From contig NC_088310.1 of the NCBI RefSeq assembly GCF_910592395.1, positions 22,647,491 through 22,711,490 of the forward strand: a DNA stretch of 64,000 bases. Direction: 5' to 3'. The notes beneath the pieces were generated by a model. It was not told the DNA's origin. It did not search any database and saw only the letters and a list, made by a program, of their open reading frames with translations. This stretch comes from Lineus longissimus. Lineage: Eukaryota > Nemertea > Pilidiophora > Heteronemertea > Lineidae. Shown here piece after piece: positions 35,559 to 49,964 of this stretch (the first letter of the stretch is position 1; each line of letters starts with the position of its first letter). A program made the translations under genes and the position numbers.

Positions 35559-38500
35559 GTAACGCTACGCTATCCAGGTACCATTGAACAATGGTAGCTA
35601 GCACTTTGCACTTAATGTATTTTTGAAGTTTCATTGGTCAGCCTCTGTCACCTAGCTCTTGAGTTCAATCAAAATTTAAATCGGATGTTGAGCCGGTTGC
35701 CTTCTTTTCTTTTCTGCTTGTTTTTTGTTTTTTCCAAACATTTGATGAAGGATGTTTTTTTCAGTTTTGGTTGACTCTGCCCAGAAATGGCATTTGATGT
35801 CCTTTAGATTTTTTTTCCCAAATATTATTTTTAAGGTTTATATGGTTATGTGTGATGGATGTTGCCCTTGATGGCAATCAAAGTTGTTTTCCTACATGAG
35901 ATAGTGCTTATAAGATAGTTTTTATATAAGATTTGACTGTATTATGGCTGCCAAACCATAAATATGGGTTGCATTCTACTCTTATCAAATATCAAAATAA
36001 TTGCGGAAACACTCAGCTGCAATTTGGGATGCAATTTTCCCTGACAGAAAAAATGCCATAATTTCCATGACAACAGACTCTTGCCTTAGGCAAGGTGTAA
36101 TCACTTTAGCCCAGTCATTGTTTTATGTGTGGTCATTACAGTCATTTTCTAGATTTAATTGGTTTTCAGATGAAGGAGATGTCTGAAGGCTAAACCTTTA
36201 TCAAGCCTTTCTGAGTGAGGTGTTTTGCCACGAGTGCCAGTACTCTAACTTTATATTCCCATTAAGACAAGGTGAAATTTATTTTGTAAGATTACTTCCA
36301 AACTATAAACATGCTCCAAAAATGGAATGTTCTTATAGAAATGATATCAGATTATTTGATCGAGGTGTACACTCAGAGCTTGCCAAGTGACAGTCATGCG
36401 GAGATGGTTTAAATTCAAATGCATACATGTATAGATGGACAATTTTACTTTGACTATCACTCCTCATGGGTGATCCGCTTTTCATCGAAGTACCATGCTC
36501 TTTTGGTGATTGAAGTTTCTTCTTCAGACGCTGTTAGCAAAGAGCTAAAGATTAAAATCTTCAGTTCTGTGTATACCATGTTCTGGGAGTGAACTCTTTA
36601 AAATGTAATGGTTGTTAAAGGTGAACTGACAGTCTTAACCGTTATAAGGTGATTGCTATAAAAAGATTAATAAAAACCATTACAATGAAACATTACACTG
36701 TCAGACACATGGAAATTATAATTCATACAAGCCACCCAGCAGGATGTCACAACCAAGGAATGCTGACTTCATACCTAGGGCTGAGGCGAATCCCGTCCCA
36801 TATAAACATGAATGAAAAGCATACTTCTTTTCACTTAAGGGTAATGAATGAAAGAGGGTATTTTGCTGTTTCCATGGAAATTTAAACTATTATTCAGCTA
36901 TCGAAATTTGAAATATAAAATTGGACGGGTTTGAAATTAGGGATATTTTGAGTTATGATGGCAATTTAAGCCAGTATTACTCATGTAAGGATGAAATTGG
37001 TTGTCCACAACCTGGGGATGTAAAGGTCGTTTGGCTAAATTGATGAGCCAAGTCCTTCGTTAATGTGACTTTGTGTAATTTAGAGAATAAGTTCGATTAA
37101 TAAAGAAAACCTTCCCATTTTACATTTCCCTTTAAAGTTTAAAACAGATTAGTTTCAATTCACAGTGACAGCAATGTTTCTTCCTCCGTGTTTATCTTTA
37201 CGTCCTAGTCTTTACTGTTAGATCCGGCATTAGCGTTTTCATTCAAGATGTGATTTTTATGTCATATTTGATGGAAAGACACCAAGAATTCCTACCACCT
37301 CTTTTCTTTCTTTGTTGGTAAGAAAGCGTTACTTGTTCACAGCACTAAGATACTTCTAAGATGTTTCCAAGGCAATGTCACATGAAAAACTATTGTATTG
37401 AAGTCCTCAGATTATCTAACCAAATGCCAACAGTACTGTGACTTTTTGTGCGGCATGACTCACTTTGAGAAGGCTTCATAAAAGCAGCACATAGTCATGG
37501 AATTTCCTCAATATTATATTCTGTATTTTTTTCTAAGCATTGAAAGAATACTACCAACACACCCATTGTAAAAAAGATATCTGTGTCGTGCTTTTCTCAA
37601 TGTCATTCTTTGGAATGTTTTGAAATTAATCAGAAGGAACCTGTAGCAGACGTATAATACAGCTTTCATTTCTTATCAAGGCCTCCATTCGTTTATGTAA
37701 TTGCTTGCCACTTTGCTGCTGTAGCATATGCAACAGTCACCAAAGCATTAGTTGATTTGATTTGGAAAAACCTGTTGGGTCTTTGGCTGCCACTTGAAAA
37801 GAAGCTGGTAAGATCCGCGAGGAATCATTTCCTAATGATACTATCATTTCCTAGTGATACAATATAATAACTTTTGCCAAGGTCATGATGTCATGGATTC
37901 TGGACCTTTGGAGAAAAGACTGTAATCAAGAGTGGGATCTGTTGTTGATGACTGTGCAGAAGTATCGGGCACAAACCAATATTTGTACCATCAGTTGATA
38001 CAAGGATACCGGTTTGGAAAATCAATTTGGACTCAGAATTTTGGGTGAGGGGATTGCCTGCCTATATCAAAAGCGTAATTGCCAGTGTATGATTCATTTT
38101 ATCATTTATCAATATGGTATTGGAGATTCAACTTGCCTGTGAGTATATCTTCTTGGGTCTGATAACTGTGCAATATCCGTAACATCGACCTAACATCTGG
38201 TGGGAAGTGTCTCCTGAGCACCTCTGGTGTAAATGATGATGGGGTGAGTGATGGAGTTATTGAGTCCTGGATATTCATGAGATTTATCGTAGTTTCAGTT
38301 CTGGGGTAGACAGATTCCTGAGTTGATTTCTTTTGTTGTTTTAGGATTTTCGAATGAGGTTGACATGGTTGATAAACCACTCCTTTCATGGGCAGCATAC
38401 TCTGTTCACATGCTACACAATATTGCCATGTTGTTTATTTCACTTTAGACTTCACTAATACTTCTTGGGGGAGCAATATCGAGGGTGTGGTCATGCGGCA

Positions 38501-39128
38501 AGCCATGCACCTTTTACTAAAAGTCCTCTCAACCCACCCTACTCCCAAAATCCTATGTGTTTCTAAAGCTATTTTTCTGATAAATTCATTGACTTGTCGG
38601 TCATCATGATACTGCCAGACACACCTAGGCATACACCTCTTAATACACATCTGCCCAAGGCAAGCTCATGTGCGTTTATGTTTCAATCCAAAATGGCAGA
38701 TCTTATCAGTTGTCATGGAAACGTATACACTCAAAGATGAAATCTGAGTGTTTTTGACTACGTTACTCATCCCCCTCTTTAAAAATGGTAGAGCGATTAG
38801 ACTCCACGCCATGAGCTTCGTTACAGAGAGAAAGTGATTGCAAATTTACCCGAGTTGCTTGCAAAGTTCTTTGACAAGCTAATGGGTAACTTCATCAGGT
38901 GTATGATATGGATCTAATAGAACTAATAGATCTTGTTGCAGGGGTTATGAGTAAGCAAGGGTAACTTAACCTCATTGCTTTTTATCGAGGGTTGAATGGC
39001 AACACATTGACAATGAATGATGATTTAATTGGTCAGGGTTAGGGAGCAGTTTTGACTCTTGGATTCCAGTTGTAGGTAATGATAATTATGATTACCAGGG
39101 AATGACATTCCATGTAACTATTAACAAT

Positions 39129-39393
39129 AGCCCTGTTACCTTTTGGTGCCAGTAATAATAGTCTAAAATTATCAAAACTGTCACTGATGGCAACAAAACT
39201 AAATATCTTACCTTTGGTGCCAGCACCAAGAAGCACATTACCTTTGGTACCTGCAATAGTAATATGTAACCTTTGGTGCCACTTGCAGTAGTCATGTTAC
39301 CGTTGGTGCCAACATTGCCATACCTTTGGTGCCAGCAACAATAGTCACCTTTGCTTTGGTGAATGCAGCCTTGTTACTCCTCAGTGCCAGCAT
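39129..39393 (+). repeat. Degenerate minisatellite, unit ACCTTTGGTGCCAGCAACAATAG-like
   Basis: About eight irregularly spaced copies of a core TTACCTTTGGTGCC followed by AGCA/AGTA-ATAGTC occur between 39129 and 39393. Unit spacing is mostly 30-45 bp, with one longer gap after the first unit. The units differ by substitutions and small indels, so the array is old. Confidence 0.8.
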
Positions 39394-42300
39394 AGGCCAT
39401 GCTTTGGGATAACTAAAGGTTAACCTACAAAATATTCTGTAAACAATCGGTGCTCACCATTCATTTACATCTCCCTCTACCATCTTGATTGTCTTGCCAC
39501 TTATCTGGAAGGTAAATAAACTACATAATCAGTTGCCATCTTACTTGGACCAATTGAAATCACTCTCCTCTTGAGGTAATGAAAAACTAGTCAACAACAC
39601 GTGAAGAGGGTGGCTCTAGTGATGTCGCTATTGGTTGTGGAGTGTTTAATGGTGAATGTCTTGTGGTAGCTATGGCATGAGGTGAATTGATTTAGAGTTG
39701 TGCTACTCCAACTGTATTACCACAAGCATGTTTACTACAAGCACCCAATTCTTTATTCCTTTTTTCAATTTTCAAAACACACTCGTGCTTTTAACCATGT
39801 TCACCAGAAGCAACATGTTGAATTCACGAAATTCATTTTTTGAAAATAAATCTCTGAAAGGTGCCATTTCATTTGGAAAGAGAGGACCATAAGCCATGTT
39901 TATCACCATCTGGCAAAAAAACTGCAGATCCCACTCAACAAGGTTGTCACTCTTAAGTTAGAAATCTAACCATTGCCCGGGGGCCGCTGTAAGATATTTT
40001 TCCAGGAGTCGTGTTTGATGTTGAGGAATGGATTCCTGCCTGTAGAATCCATTTCAGAATGATAGGAAGTTCTCAGTGAATTCACCACCTGCAGGTGTTG
40101 AGTCACTTTAGCTAAAATTACACAAAGTTCAATTTGAGATTTCCCGTAAATCTCGGTTGTTACAGTGAAGTTCAGCTATGAGATTAAGGAGGCCAATGTT
40201 TGCTTCGCGGGCAACCCTGATGTTTTTTCAATCAGATGGACCAAGCAAAGCTCATCTTTTCCTTTAATTTGGCAATCAGCCATCTTGGAAACCATTTTAG
40301 CTCAGTTTTGTGACGGAATATTGATATAAACTGCCCAAGGAAAGAAAGCTGCACTACCACTTCCTCTAAGATCCGATTAACATTACTCAAGGTGAGCACA
40401 TGGTCCTTGCACGATTTCATTCATGCTGCAGGTTTGGTTTTACTCTGTAATTGTTTCCAGTCATCCTATGACAAGATGATTGACTGTCACCCTTCTTGTA
40501 GATTGAAGGGCAATGATTGGTGATAAGCATCGAATCCTGGTTTTTTTCCATGTTTGTACAGGTGGAGAGATCAAGAGTGAATCAAAAGATAGTTGGTTAA
40601 TCACTATTTGGTCCACAGGGGGCATTTAAGGGATTTTTAAGATTGTCGGAATTACCATCCTTTCGATGGTTTTGGTCACGTTGGCTAATGTAATTTGTGA
40701 AGGTTGGGAAATGTTTGTTGCAGTGCAGACTTTGCAGACTGCCAGGATTTGGACTGCTGCAGTCAAGATTTGAAACAATGCCAGATGTCAAGAACACTTC
40801 AGCTGGGTTTCAATTTCAAACCATTACACCATTACGTTTTCTGACTGAAATACATAAAAAAAATTTCAGGCTACAAATCACATGGCATATTGGTGCATCA
40901 GTTTCAACAATATTTCAAAGCAATACGTATTAAGGGATTTGAAATTTTCATATCTTTTTCTCACGAAAACATGACTGAATATTTGAAGCTGAAAATGATG
41001 CAGCAGATTGATTCTACGCTCCCCTAAATGAATCTCAATGCTTTTTGAACAAAATTTAATTGTCAGCAATTCTGAAATTGCGCTTTTGCAGAAAACAGGT
41101 ATTGAGTTCTGGTCTTCAGTTATTGGGCATGATGATTCACTTGGTGTATTTTAGACAAAAAAATGTGGATGGAAGCCGATGCCACTTGTCAGCGTGTGTG
41201 TATGGCGATTTCACCAATGAGTAACCAGCCTAATCAATGTTGGAGCAACTCCTTTTAAAAACTTTACAGTATTTAGCATGTTATGGATTTTGTCAATGTG
41301 GATTGGGGATTAGCCTGTGATCGGATGATACGGCAAGTCTAACACTGACAGTAAATCAATTCTAGCGCAATATGATTTTTTGAGTCCAGAATGGGTTGTT
41401 TTTATGGTGGTATTTCTGCATGTGATCGTCAATGATCCTGACCGGATCAATTCTGTGAACCGCTAGAAACTGACGGAATCCCGTGTTTTGTGAAAATCTG
41501 TTCCAGGCGACCAGATCCTATGAATCATCGCTGATCGCATGTCAGGAAAACGTGGGAAAAGATTCCACCACATGACGCTAGTTGTTGCTAGCGATTTATC
41601 CGCTGCTATGGCTACTTTGAACTTGCAAACACATATTTCAGTTCGACATCTTTTTGATGTTGATTAATCATCGTCATTATTTCCTCAAATGTCCTCAAAG
41701 CAATTTGAAAAGCAAAGACTGCCAACTGGTTTCAAACACCTAGATTCCGGCACTCTTCTTGCACCCTAGAAAGTGTGACTCAGTTAATTGCTCTGCATTT
41801 TGCAACTGCTGGCGCCCATCTTCTGTTGCTTGTCGAAGACTATCTGTGTAAAGCACGCACTTGTCATGTATCTAATTTGGGTGTTTCGCTTCGATCCTTT
41901 TGTAAGAGTTATGGCCTTCAGCGAATGAGTCGAGGGATTATGCTGGCTCTGAGAGGCCAGCTTGATCACATCTGTGCAAATTCAATGCCTATATTCATCT
42001 CTGTTATATTATGAGCATCACGATTCTGTGACAATTTAGACGGGAGTTGTAGAAGTTATTAACCGCTCCTGTATAGTTTGAGATTTGATGCATGAATCAT
42101 GTACTTATTGCAGCAAAGTTCTGTATCACAGTCCTTGTTAAAAGTAAAATCTTGCAATTTCATCTGCACAGATTCTTTTCATTTGGACATTCGTATCAAG
42201 AACAGTTTCATATCATCTGCAAACAATTTTTTTGGTCTCTTTAGAGATCAGGACGTGGTTATTCTGAACAATCTTCTTCTGCTTTGACTTAACTTGAAGC

Positions 42301-45300
42301 AATGTTTTCCTATTTTGTTTTGCTTTTTAGAAAACCTCATCACAACGAATGCTTATAATTGTCCTACAAACACTTCTTGTTCAATCTATTCAGATGAATG
42401 ATGGTAATAATAATTGATGGATAATGACATTTTTGCACAAAATGCCACTTTGACATATGAATCTCATCCAATCCATGGGACATACAGGAAGTGACACATT
42501 CAGTGTAAAAGTGACATTAGTTTTAAGTAAAACATACAAAATGAATGATTCATGCTAAAGCTGGTTTTCATCTATCTAAAAAAATGCTAAATTGGTTGGC
42601 CTCGGAATGTGGTAGTTTATCATAACTACTTGTACTTGTCAGGAATGAAATATTATTGGAATTTTTAATTTTCATCTTGAATCATAATGACGGACTTTCA
42701 TGTTGGATCAAGTGTGACAATAATTAAGATTAAAAAGACATGAGTTGAAGGGTTGGTTTTGTCATTTCCCTCTAATTTATTGACTTTGATGGTGAATTAT
42801 ATGGCTTGCCCGAGCTGGATCAGTCACTGGTGGAGAAAACTCTACTGTTTAATGCTGTTAAGTTGTTTTATTGCTTGTCAGAGTGATGAACTTTAGTGGA
42901 TACATGAGGAACAACATGTACTGCTTTTCCACTACTGGGGATATGGCACATTTTAATTTGACCCCTTCAAAACGCCTTCTATTAAGAGCTAGAACTTACA
43001 GGAACCATTCTTTGTAGCCCTGACCATAAGTCTGCATCCAGGGATACAAACCTGGGATCTCTTCTATGACTTAAATCACTACCTTAATGCATATATGATA
43101 CTACATTTCTTGGGAAAAAAAACTTGTAGCTATAAATCCATTGATCATGTCCCTGCTCTATCTAACATTTCTTAGAATTGATCAGCGAGGGATATATTCA
43201 TTTGTTGATGGCACACAAAAAGTATTAGTCATATCCCAGAACCATACAGTAAGATCTAAAAATGCCTTAGGATGATCAAACCCTGCAGTCATGTAACCGA
43301 CGTAATTTTTTATCACCATTGCAAACCACAATCAAAGTTCTAACATCAAACTAGACATAAATACAGATGGAAAATATACTTTCGAAAAAATGTAACTCCG
43401 CCCTTCCTAGTGTAAAAACCTGTGTCCTATCATGTACACTAACAAAACATTCACCGTTCTTATCATGCACGACCAAGGATTAGTGCAATGGACAAGATGG
43501 CTTCTTTTATCCAGCATTGCATGAGGCAGTGGCACTGTGATGCGCATTTTATCTTTTAAAAGCTTTCTGGGCTCCACTGGTGAAAAAAATCACACAAACA
43601 AAAGGAACGTCATCTTTGAGTTGGGATAATATGATGAAAGAAGTCTATTGACTATATCAGCGAGTTAGATTACATTAGACCGTATTTTCCGCCAATGATG
43701 CTGTGGCGTACATTAGGGTGTTGCATGTCGGAACCACCCAGGTAAACTTGCCTGACAGCATTCTTCTAGACCCTATGGGTGTCGCGGGTTGTGCGATATC
43801 CTGTTATTGCATATGACACTGCCACGCATTGTCGTTTACTTTTCCCCATAATATCCTGAGTAGCGCCATGATTCCATTTAAACTATGAATCATAGCATTT
43901 TGCTGTAGAGGTAGTGTTATCTCCAATAATATATTTCTTAAACCTTTCAATTTAAATTTTCAATAATGCGATTGGTAAAGTTGTAAATATTTTCAACCGT
44001 CTTGAATTGCCACGTTGTGCACATGTTATGTTGGAAAACAGGTTGGATGGGGCCTGTGGAGCGCTCGACAAAGTGCTTCTCGTACTATAACTAGTAGTGT
44101 TGAGCTGATTGTTTGAGATGTCAAGTTGACAGAATATCAAAAATCTTCTGATACCTATAGCAATAATCAGATTTGTTAGACATCCATTAAGCTTCGAATA
44201 AGAAGAGTAGTACTTCAAGTTTTAATTTCAAGCTTATGGGTGAGTCAAAAAATACATAATGTGCACTCTGAGCAGAAGACAACCGGGGGTTAAAATATAT
44301 TCCAAGGTGTTACAGGACTCTGTGCAGTTCATTGACTTGCTCTTGCCATAAATCACCCCTTTCACAATAAAGATCCCACAACTTCCCTGGCATCAGGTCT
44401 GTACAATATCAGGACGGTGTCTGTCTAATTCACCAAAACATTTGTAATTGACCAAAACAGTTTACACTGCCCGTGGATATGGACCCATTGTAGGGGAATA
44501 AGATCACCAACGTTACCTATCAAGAAATGAAAGTTAATTGCACCAGATGCTGTTCGGAGATAACAGTTTAAGGGACCAACATGGATAGGGGTGGGGACAG
44601 CGTATCCTTCTTAACAATGGAAAACGTTGAGATAATGGCTGTGCCTGCGGGTAAAGCGACCTTGAAGCTCTTAATGGTAAAAGGGGTGGCTTTGAAGGAC
44701 TTCAATATTTTTCATGAAATTCCAAAATGATTAAAACCTTCACCATGATGAACCCTAAGGGGTATACTCAGGGGGCATTGTGATGTATATCATCGTCCTA
44801 ATTGCACCATCATTTCACTTCTGGGCAATTTTCAATATTCTTAATCAACCTCAGAAAGAGATCGAATTTCAAGCTGTCCAATTTCATGAAAAGCATTCAG
44901 ATTGCATTATGTTTCAAGGGCCACATTCTGAGATGGCTGAGATCATTTTTTAATGAAATCAAGCAAACGTTATCCCTTTCTCTGTTATGATGTCCACTGC
45001 AGGTCATTAGCTGTACTTTGAAAACCTGTGTCTATTTGAGACCTGGGTCTTTGCTGTGTGACGAAAACCTTAGCTATCGCCCTTTCAATCTACCAGACAG
45101 CATATAGTACTTCAATTGCTTACCAAAACATCCCAGTTAATTCAAAACTCAGACAATGCCATTCAAAGACGCATGATGCTGATAATTAGACAATTGTCTT
45201 TGCTAAGCAACAAAGTAAATTAGATTTACACAACCCAGTCCCAATTGATATGTCATCGTTGAATGGACAGGAATATATTACTTATACATAATTCATCATA

Positions 45301-46989
45301 AAATCCTATTTTGTCGATTTTTACACTGAACTCGATTACACTCTATTTGCCATTCAAGATTAAACCCAATTAAATTGGCACATAAGAACAATGGCCGCTA
45401 CATAGTTTAAATATCAAGAGGCATAAATCATCAGTGACAGTTTCTAGGTAATTGACTAGTGATTACAATTTGACATTGGAAATTCGATGGTCTACCGGTC
45501 ATACTACTAATTATGGATCATGGCTAGTGATTTATGGGACTGGTATGGAAATCGCTGCACTCTGTAGCAGGGACCAAATGTGAGAGGGTCACATTGGGGT
45601 CAAAAGACGAATATTTGAATTTTTGTCACACCTGAGGATGAGGTTTCTTGATAAGTGGAGTATTTATGGTATTGATTATTAAGTCTTCTAAAGTATTAAA
45701 ATTGAGACAAAAGTTGCCTGTTGATGATAGCCAGCGTCAGTCAATAGGCAATGAAGTGGTCAGGTCCTTGATTTATGCATATTTTGGCTTACACATCCAT
45801 GCTCCATCATACCAAACATCCATTACACTTTTTCTCTCAAAGTTAGGACAAATCTTTTTCTCTCAAAACGCTTAATTGAGGGCCAGATGGCAACCTAATT
45901 TAGCCCTCCAGGAATATGAATAGGGCAAGATGTTTTCCTAATGCATTCCTACCATTGCATAATATCTGTTTATGATCAGAGGAAAAACACTTAATTTCTG
46001 ATTATCCGTGATCTGCCAACATCTTATGGCCCGGTCATTTGGTCATAAACATTCACTTCCAAAATCTGTTCAGAAAATTGGTCATATTCTTGCACCTTTT
46101 TCAATACATTTGGAACTCTAACCATCTGCCATCTGTCCAGGATTCCATTCAGAACATCTTATTGCTCCATTATAAATATAAACTTGTCATGCACTTGGTG
46201 TTTTTCCATCCTTTTCAGCAGAACATTACACTGGATATCAGCTCCTCTTTTTGTGGTATTTTTGTGGTAAATTTTGACAAAGCAAAGTGAAAAAGAAGCT
46301 TTGTCAGCTTACTACTCATTTATGATCCTGTTTCAGATAAGTGCTATGTCTGATATCACACACCCTGTATTGTGGTGAAAACCATTTCTGCTCATTGTTT
46401 CCCAAAAAACGATATATCTTAGCTTATAATTAGGTCGGCCAGTTATTGCATACTATTGATGTGCATCAAGATATTCTTGATGTGCACGAGGCCCTGAGCA
46501 AAGAAGACACTTGTCAAACTTGTTTTTAAAAAGCCCTCTTTAAAATGTGCCCTTTGAGATCAGATAGATCAGACTTATCAGGAAGATCTTTAGCTTTGAG
46601 AGTCAACCTTCTGTGAGATCAAACGGTGAAGGAAGGCTCAGGTGTAGGTTATCAAAGGACACTAGTGGAGAAGTGAACAAAAGGTAGTGTAGGATTTGGA
46701 CACTTGGTGGCAATAGGTGTATTATGGAGCGATTTCCCCAGATGGTGTCCTTTCCAAAACTGGGTGTGTGAGAGGCCTATCTTTGATGGGAAGCACATGA
46801 GACTGGAGACAGGGCAAAGCAGATGTGTTCACAACATGCTTAAAATTATGATGAAGAGAATATGCTAAGAAGTGGCACTGTCACTCTAAATGTCCTGAAA
46901 ATCAAATTACCATGTTGAACTCTGAGGGCAAATCCAATCCCTTGCTAAAATGGCTTGTCTGTTCCCAGAAATTGGTATTAGAAATAGTT

Positions 46990-46998
46990 GTGAAGCAA
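46990..46998. repeat. 9-bp target site duplication, left (GTGAAGCAA)
   Basis: GTGAAGCAA adjoins the GGGTAGTTG terminus and recurs exactly at 47989-47997. Confidence 0.93.
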
Positions 46999-47988
46999 GG
47001 GTAGTTGTAAAACAAGAAACACAGAAATGAAACAGAAACACAGAAACACAGAAACGAAACGCAGAAACCAGTCTTGTGGCGAATTCTGGTCTGCGGACTC
47101 CATCTTGTTGCCATGGTTGTGGCCGCGAACGCGGGTGTAACTAAAACTGGTATTCAGTCGGAATGGAAGGAGGAATGCTCATTTCCCAATACCCCTTTTA
47201 GCCTCATCAACGTGTGCGCAGATTGGCAGCATCCGGCCTGATCGTGCCAATACACTACATGTATGTACTACACGGCGTAAATAGAAAATAGTCCTTCGAA
47301 TAGCGAGTCCTGTTCTTTTGTACATTCCATGGCCTGTGCACGACACTAGGCTGAACTTCCCTACTGCAACCTCATTAACATAAACAGATATTTAAAGGGA
47401 CTATTTAAAGGCAGCAGCTGGGCAGGCAAGATTGAGTTACTCAAAGTCCAAGTCTAGTGCCCCCCCCCCCCCCCCCACTTTACTCTATTCTAGTCGCCAA
47501 AATTGGTCTCTCAGGTCTCACATAACGTCGAAATGATTCACCCATGTACTGGTACCGTACCTTGCATTTAGTGCTGCATCAGACGGGATTTGTAGGATGA
47601 TCCTGGTACTTCATGTAAATTGAACACTACAAGGCAAGATGTTGCACTGCACCTTCATTTAAAATAACATGCTGTAGGAATCGAATCGAACCTACCAAGG
47701 TACTACACCACCACCTCAAAAGACTTCACCCATATCGTGCCGCCCCCTCCCCCCCCCAAGTTGCTCCATGTATCCCCTCAACAACTCTATTGCATTCCGG
47801 CTGACCGCAACCCACCAACCTCAGATTTTACTTTTAAACGACAATAACAACGGATTGGGCAAGGAAAGTATCGGCGTGCCGCTTGATTCCAACTTTTATG
47901 AAAACCCATTTGATTTTCGTTTCTGCGTTTCGTTTCTGCGTTTCTGTGTTTCTGTTTCGTTTCTGTGTTTCTTGTTTTACAACTACCC
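46999..47988 (-). mobile_element. Foldback/Mutator-like element, copy 2 (990 bp), inverted relative to copy 1
   Basis: The element has the same long terminal inverted repeats of GAAAC/ACAGAAAC subrepeats as 2319-3027. Its body is the reverse complement of copy 1. It is flanked by the 9-bp duplication GTGAAGCAA. It carries roughly 270 bp absent from copy 1 (about 47477-47742) between a C run (47460-47476) and a second C-rich run (47743-47757). Copy 1 has a single G run at the corresponding point. No transposase frame is visible. Confidence 0.9.
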
Positions 47989-47997
47989 GTGAAGCAA
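47989..47997. repeat. 9-bp target site duplication, right (GTGAAGCAA)
   Basis: Exact copy of 46990-46998, adjoining the CAACTACCC terminus. Confidence 0.93.
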
Positions 47998-49964
47998 CTA
48001 GTGTCAGATCATCTTGATCAAAACGGTTTTGATAGACAGTTCCGTTCATCAGTAACTTCCTCTGCTTTCTGATGGATTGAATCTTGCTGCATAAGGGATA
48101 AGCTTAATATTACAGCCAATCCCAATCGAAGTGCTATCTTCTTTGTTCATTCTGTGGGCAATAGGATTTGATTGCATCACCCAATTTGAAACACATCTGT
48201 TCTGGACATCACAAACTTCAGAATTGTGTCCTTTAAGGCATCATGAGTTCTCTTTAGTTTTCCAGATGGTATCTAATGTGATTTTCCTGTGGTCATCATG
48301 GACTACAGTCACTATTTCCCATCAGAATTAGATTATCAGTTGATCTGCTGTTTGAAGATGAGGTCTCCATCCACTATCCTAACATTCCAAACTCATTCTA
48401 AGCCTAATTGCACTTCTAAAGAATTTGATAGGGAGATGCTTTATCAAAAGCATAATTAATCCATCAAAGTACCAAATCTCATGCTTGACTTCAACTTTCT
48501 CACACTCTCTTTGAACTTGGTGAAGACTTTCCCACTATCACCAATTTTTCTGGTCTTATAATCGGCTCAACTTCTGGTGTCAATAGTGTGTCAAGCGAGC
48601 AGTTTTATCCAAATCTGACAAGCAAACAAACGAAAATGTTGGGATGTTACCATAAATTGTGATCGACCTGTCCCTTGAGGCAAGTATTAAAGTATTATGA
48701 GCCTGCTGGTTCAATTTTCATGACCTACCATCGAGCGTAAAGTGTGTCCCTCCCTCTTTGTCTCCCTTTTTGTCCCACTGCCTCAAGGTGCCAAATCTTT
48801 TGTGCCTCATTTTGATTTTGACAGTTCCTGTTCCTTGTGAGAGCTGAGCTAAAGCAGGAAATGTTTCATTCTGGTAATTCTTAGCCATAGACCATCCCTG
48901 ATGACCAGCGAAGCTGCAATTTGAGTTCTGGGTCTTAATGTTTTGTTTGATGGTGTCAGTGGTCGTCAGTGTATCCGAAACTACTGTTGGGAAATATTGA
49001 AGGTTTTACTGCATTGGTATTGCTTTGGTATAAGGTGATGTTGATGAAGAGCACCTCTACCTTACTCCGAGCATATGACTGCTGACAAAATGACGGCAAC
49101 AGAAAATTATTTACTTGTGTACAGCTGGGTCTAACGATCAGATTTGATAACATTGCTTTTGTCATTAATTTTGTCTCCTGTCCCAAGGTGTTCGTTTTAA
49201 TGTCATGTTCCATTGTCTAGCTATTACATTATTTACATGAAGTAAAAGTTCATGAGTTGGTGAAATATTTACCTAGCAAAATTATCGGTGTTTAGACTTC
49301 TTTGTCCTTTCATGGAAAGTAATTTCTGACTTTTCACACCAAAATAAAAGGTTAAAAAACTTTCTTAAATCTTAAAGCTCAAATACTTTTATGATGGGAT
49401 CTGCACTGAAACTAATTTCATTTGTTGAACTTAAAGTATATAGCCTACTTGATTGCTATGAGATATCCGAAATTGTTATGGAATACCCAAATCAAACCAA
49501 CCGACCAAATTGTGACCATTGTTAATCAAGCCTTTCAAGAGTTTGTTTGATCTGAAAATTGCTGTGATATAACTAACTCGAGGCCTAGGAATGGTAAATC
49601 TTTGGTGTTTATAAACAGTTTGATTTTGAGACGGAATGGCCACAAAAGAGGAGACCCGCATCGAGTGTGCTTTGTTTGCAGAGCAGGAGATTTAGGGGGA
49701 CAAAATTTCCAATTTCGTTGAAAGGTATCTTAATCTGTGAATTGAATTCAATTTGGAATTATAAGCGGAGAAGAATTGAAGATTCTATGTATTATTACCA
49801 CAATATTTTGCCTCTGGCTATTTTTCTTTTCCATTGAAAAGTGTGTCACCTTGTCCAAGGTGAGAAAGTGAGCAATGATAAAGCACTGAAAAGATGGCAA
49901 AACTTTCAAGTGTGTGAAAGTTGATGTTCTGGATCAGGGCTTCGGTGTTGCTGGGCTTCGCATA

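Larger units (their letters stand above)
35559..49910. other. Long intron or intergenic stretch
   Basis: Apart from a minisatellite (39129-39393) and a foldback element (46999-47988), I see nothing definite. An acceptor-like TTTGTTGCAG at about 40723 is followed by 67 open codons (starting CRLCRLPGFG) and a stop, without a donor. It is noted but not annotated. Confidence 0.5.

Noticed and set aside
40724-40933. Open frame after an acceptor-like TTTGTTGCAG, starting CRLCRLPGFG
   Set aside because: It does not match the second CxxC segment expected in KIF26 proteins. No donor was found, and the frame ends in a stop.
47640-47700. GGTTCGATTCGATTCCT-like sequence on the minus strand, resembling a tRNA T-arm/B box
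   Set aside because: No matching A box or cloverleaf could be built around it, and it lies inside a foldback element.
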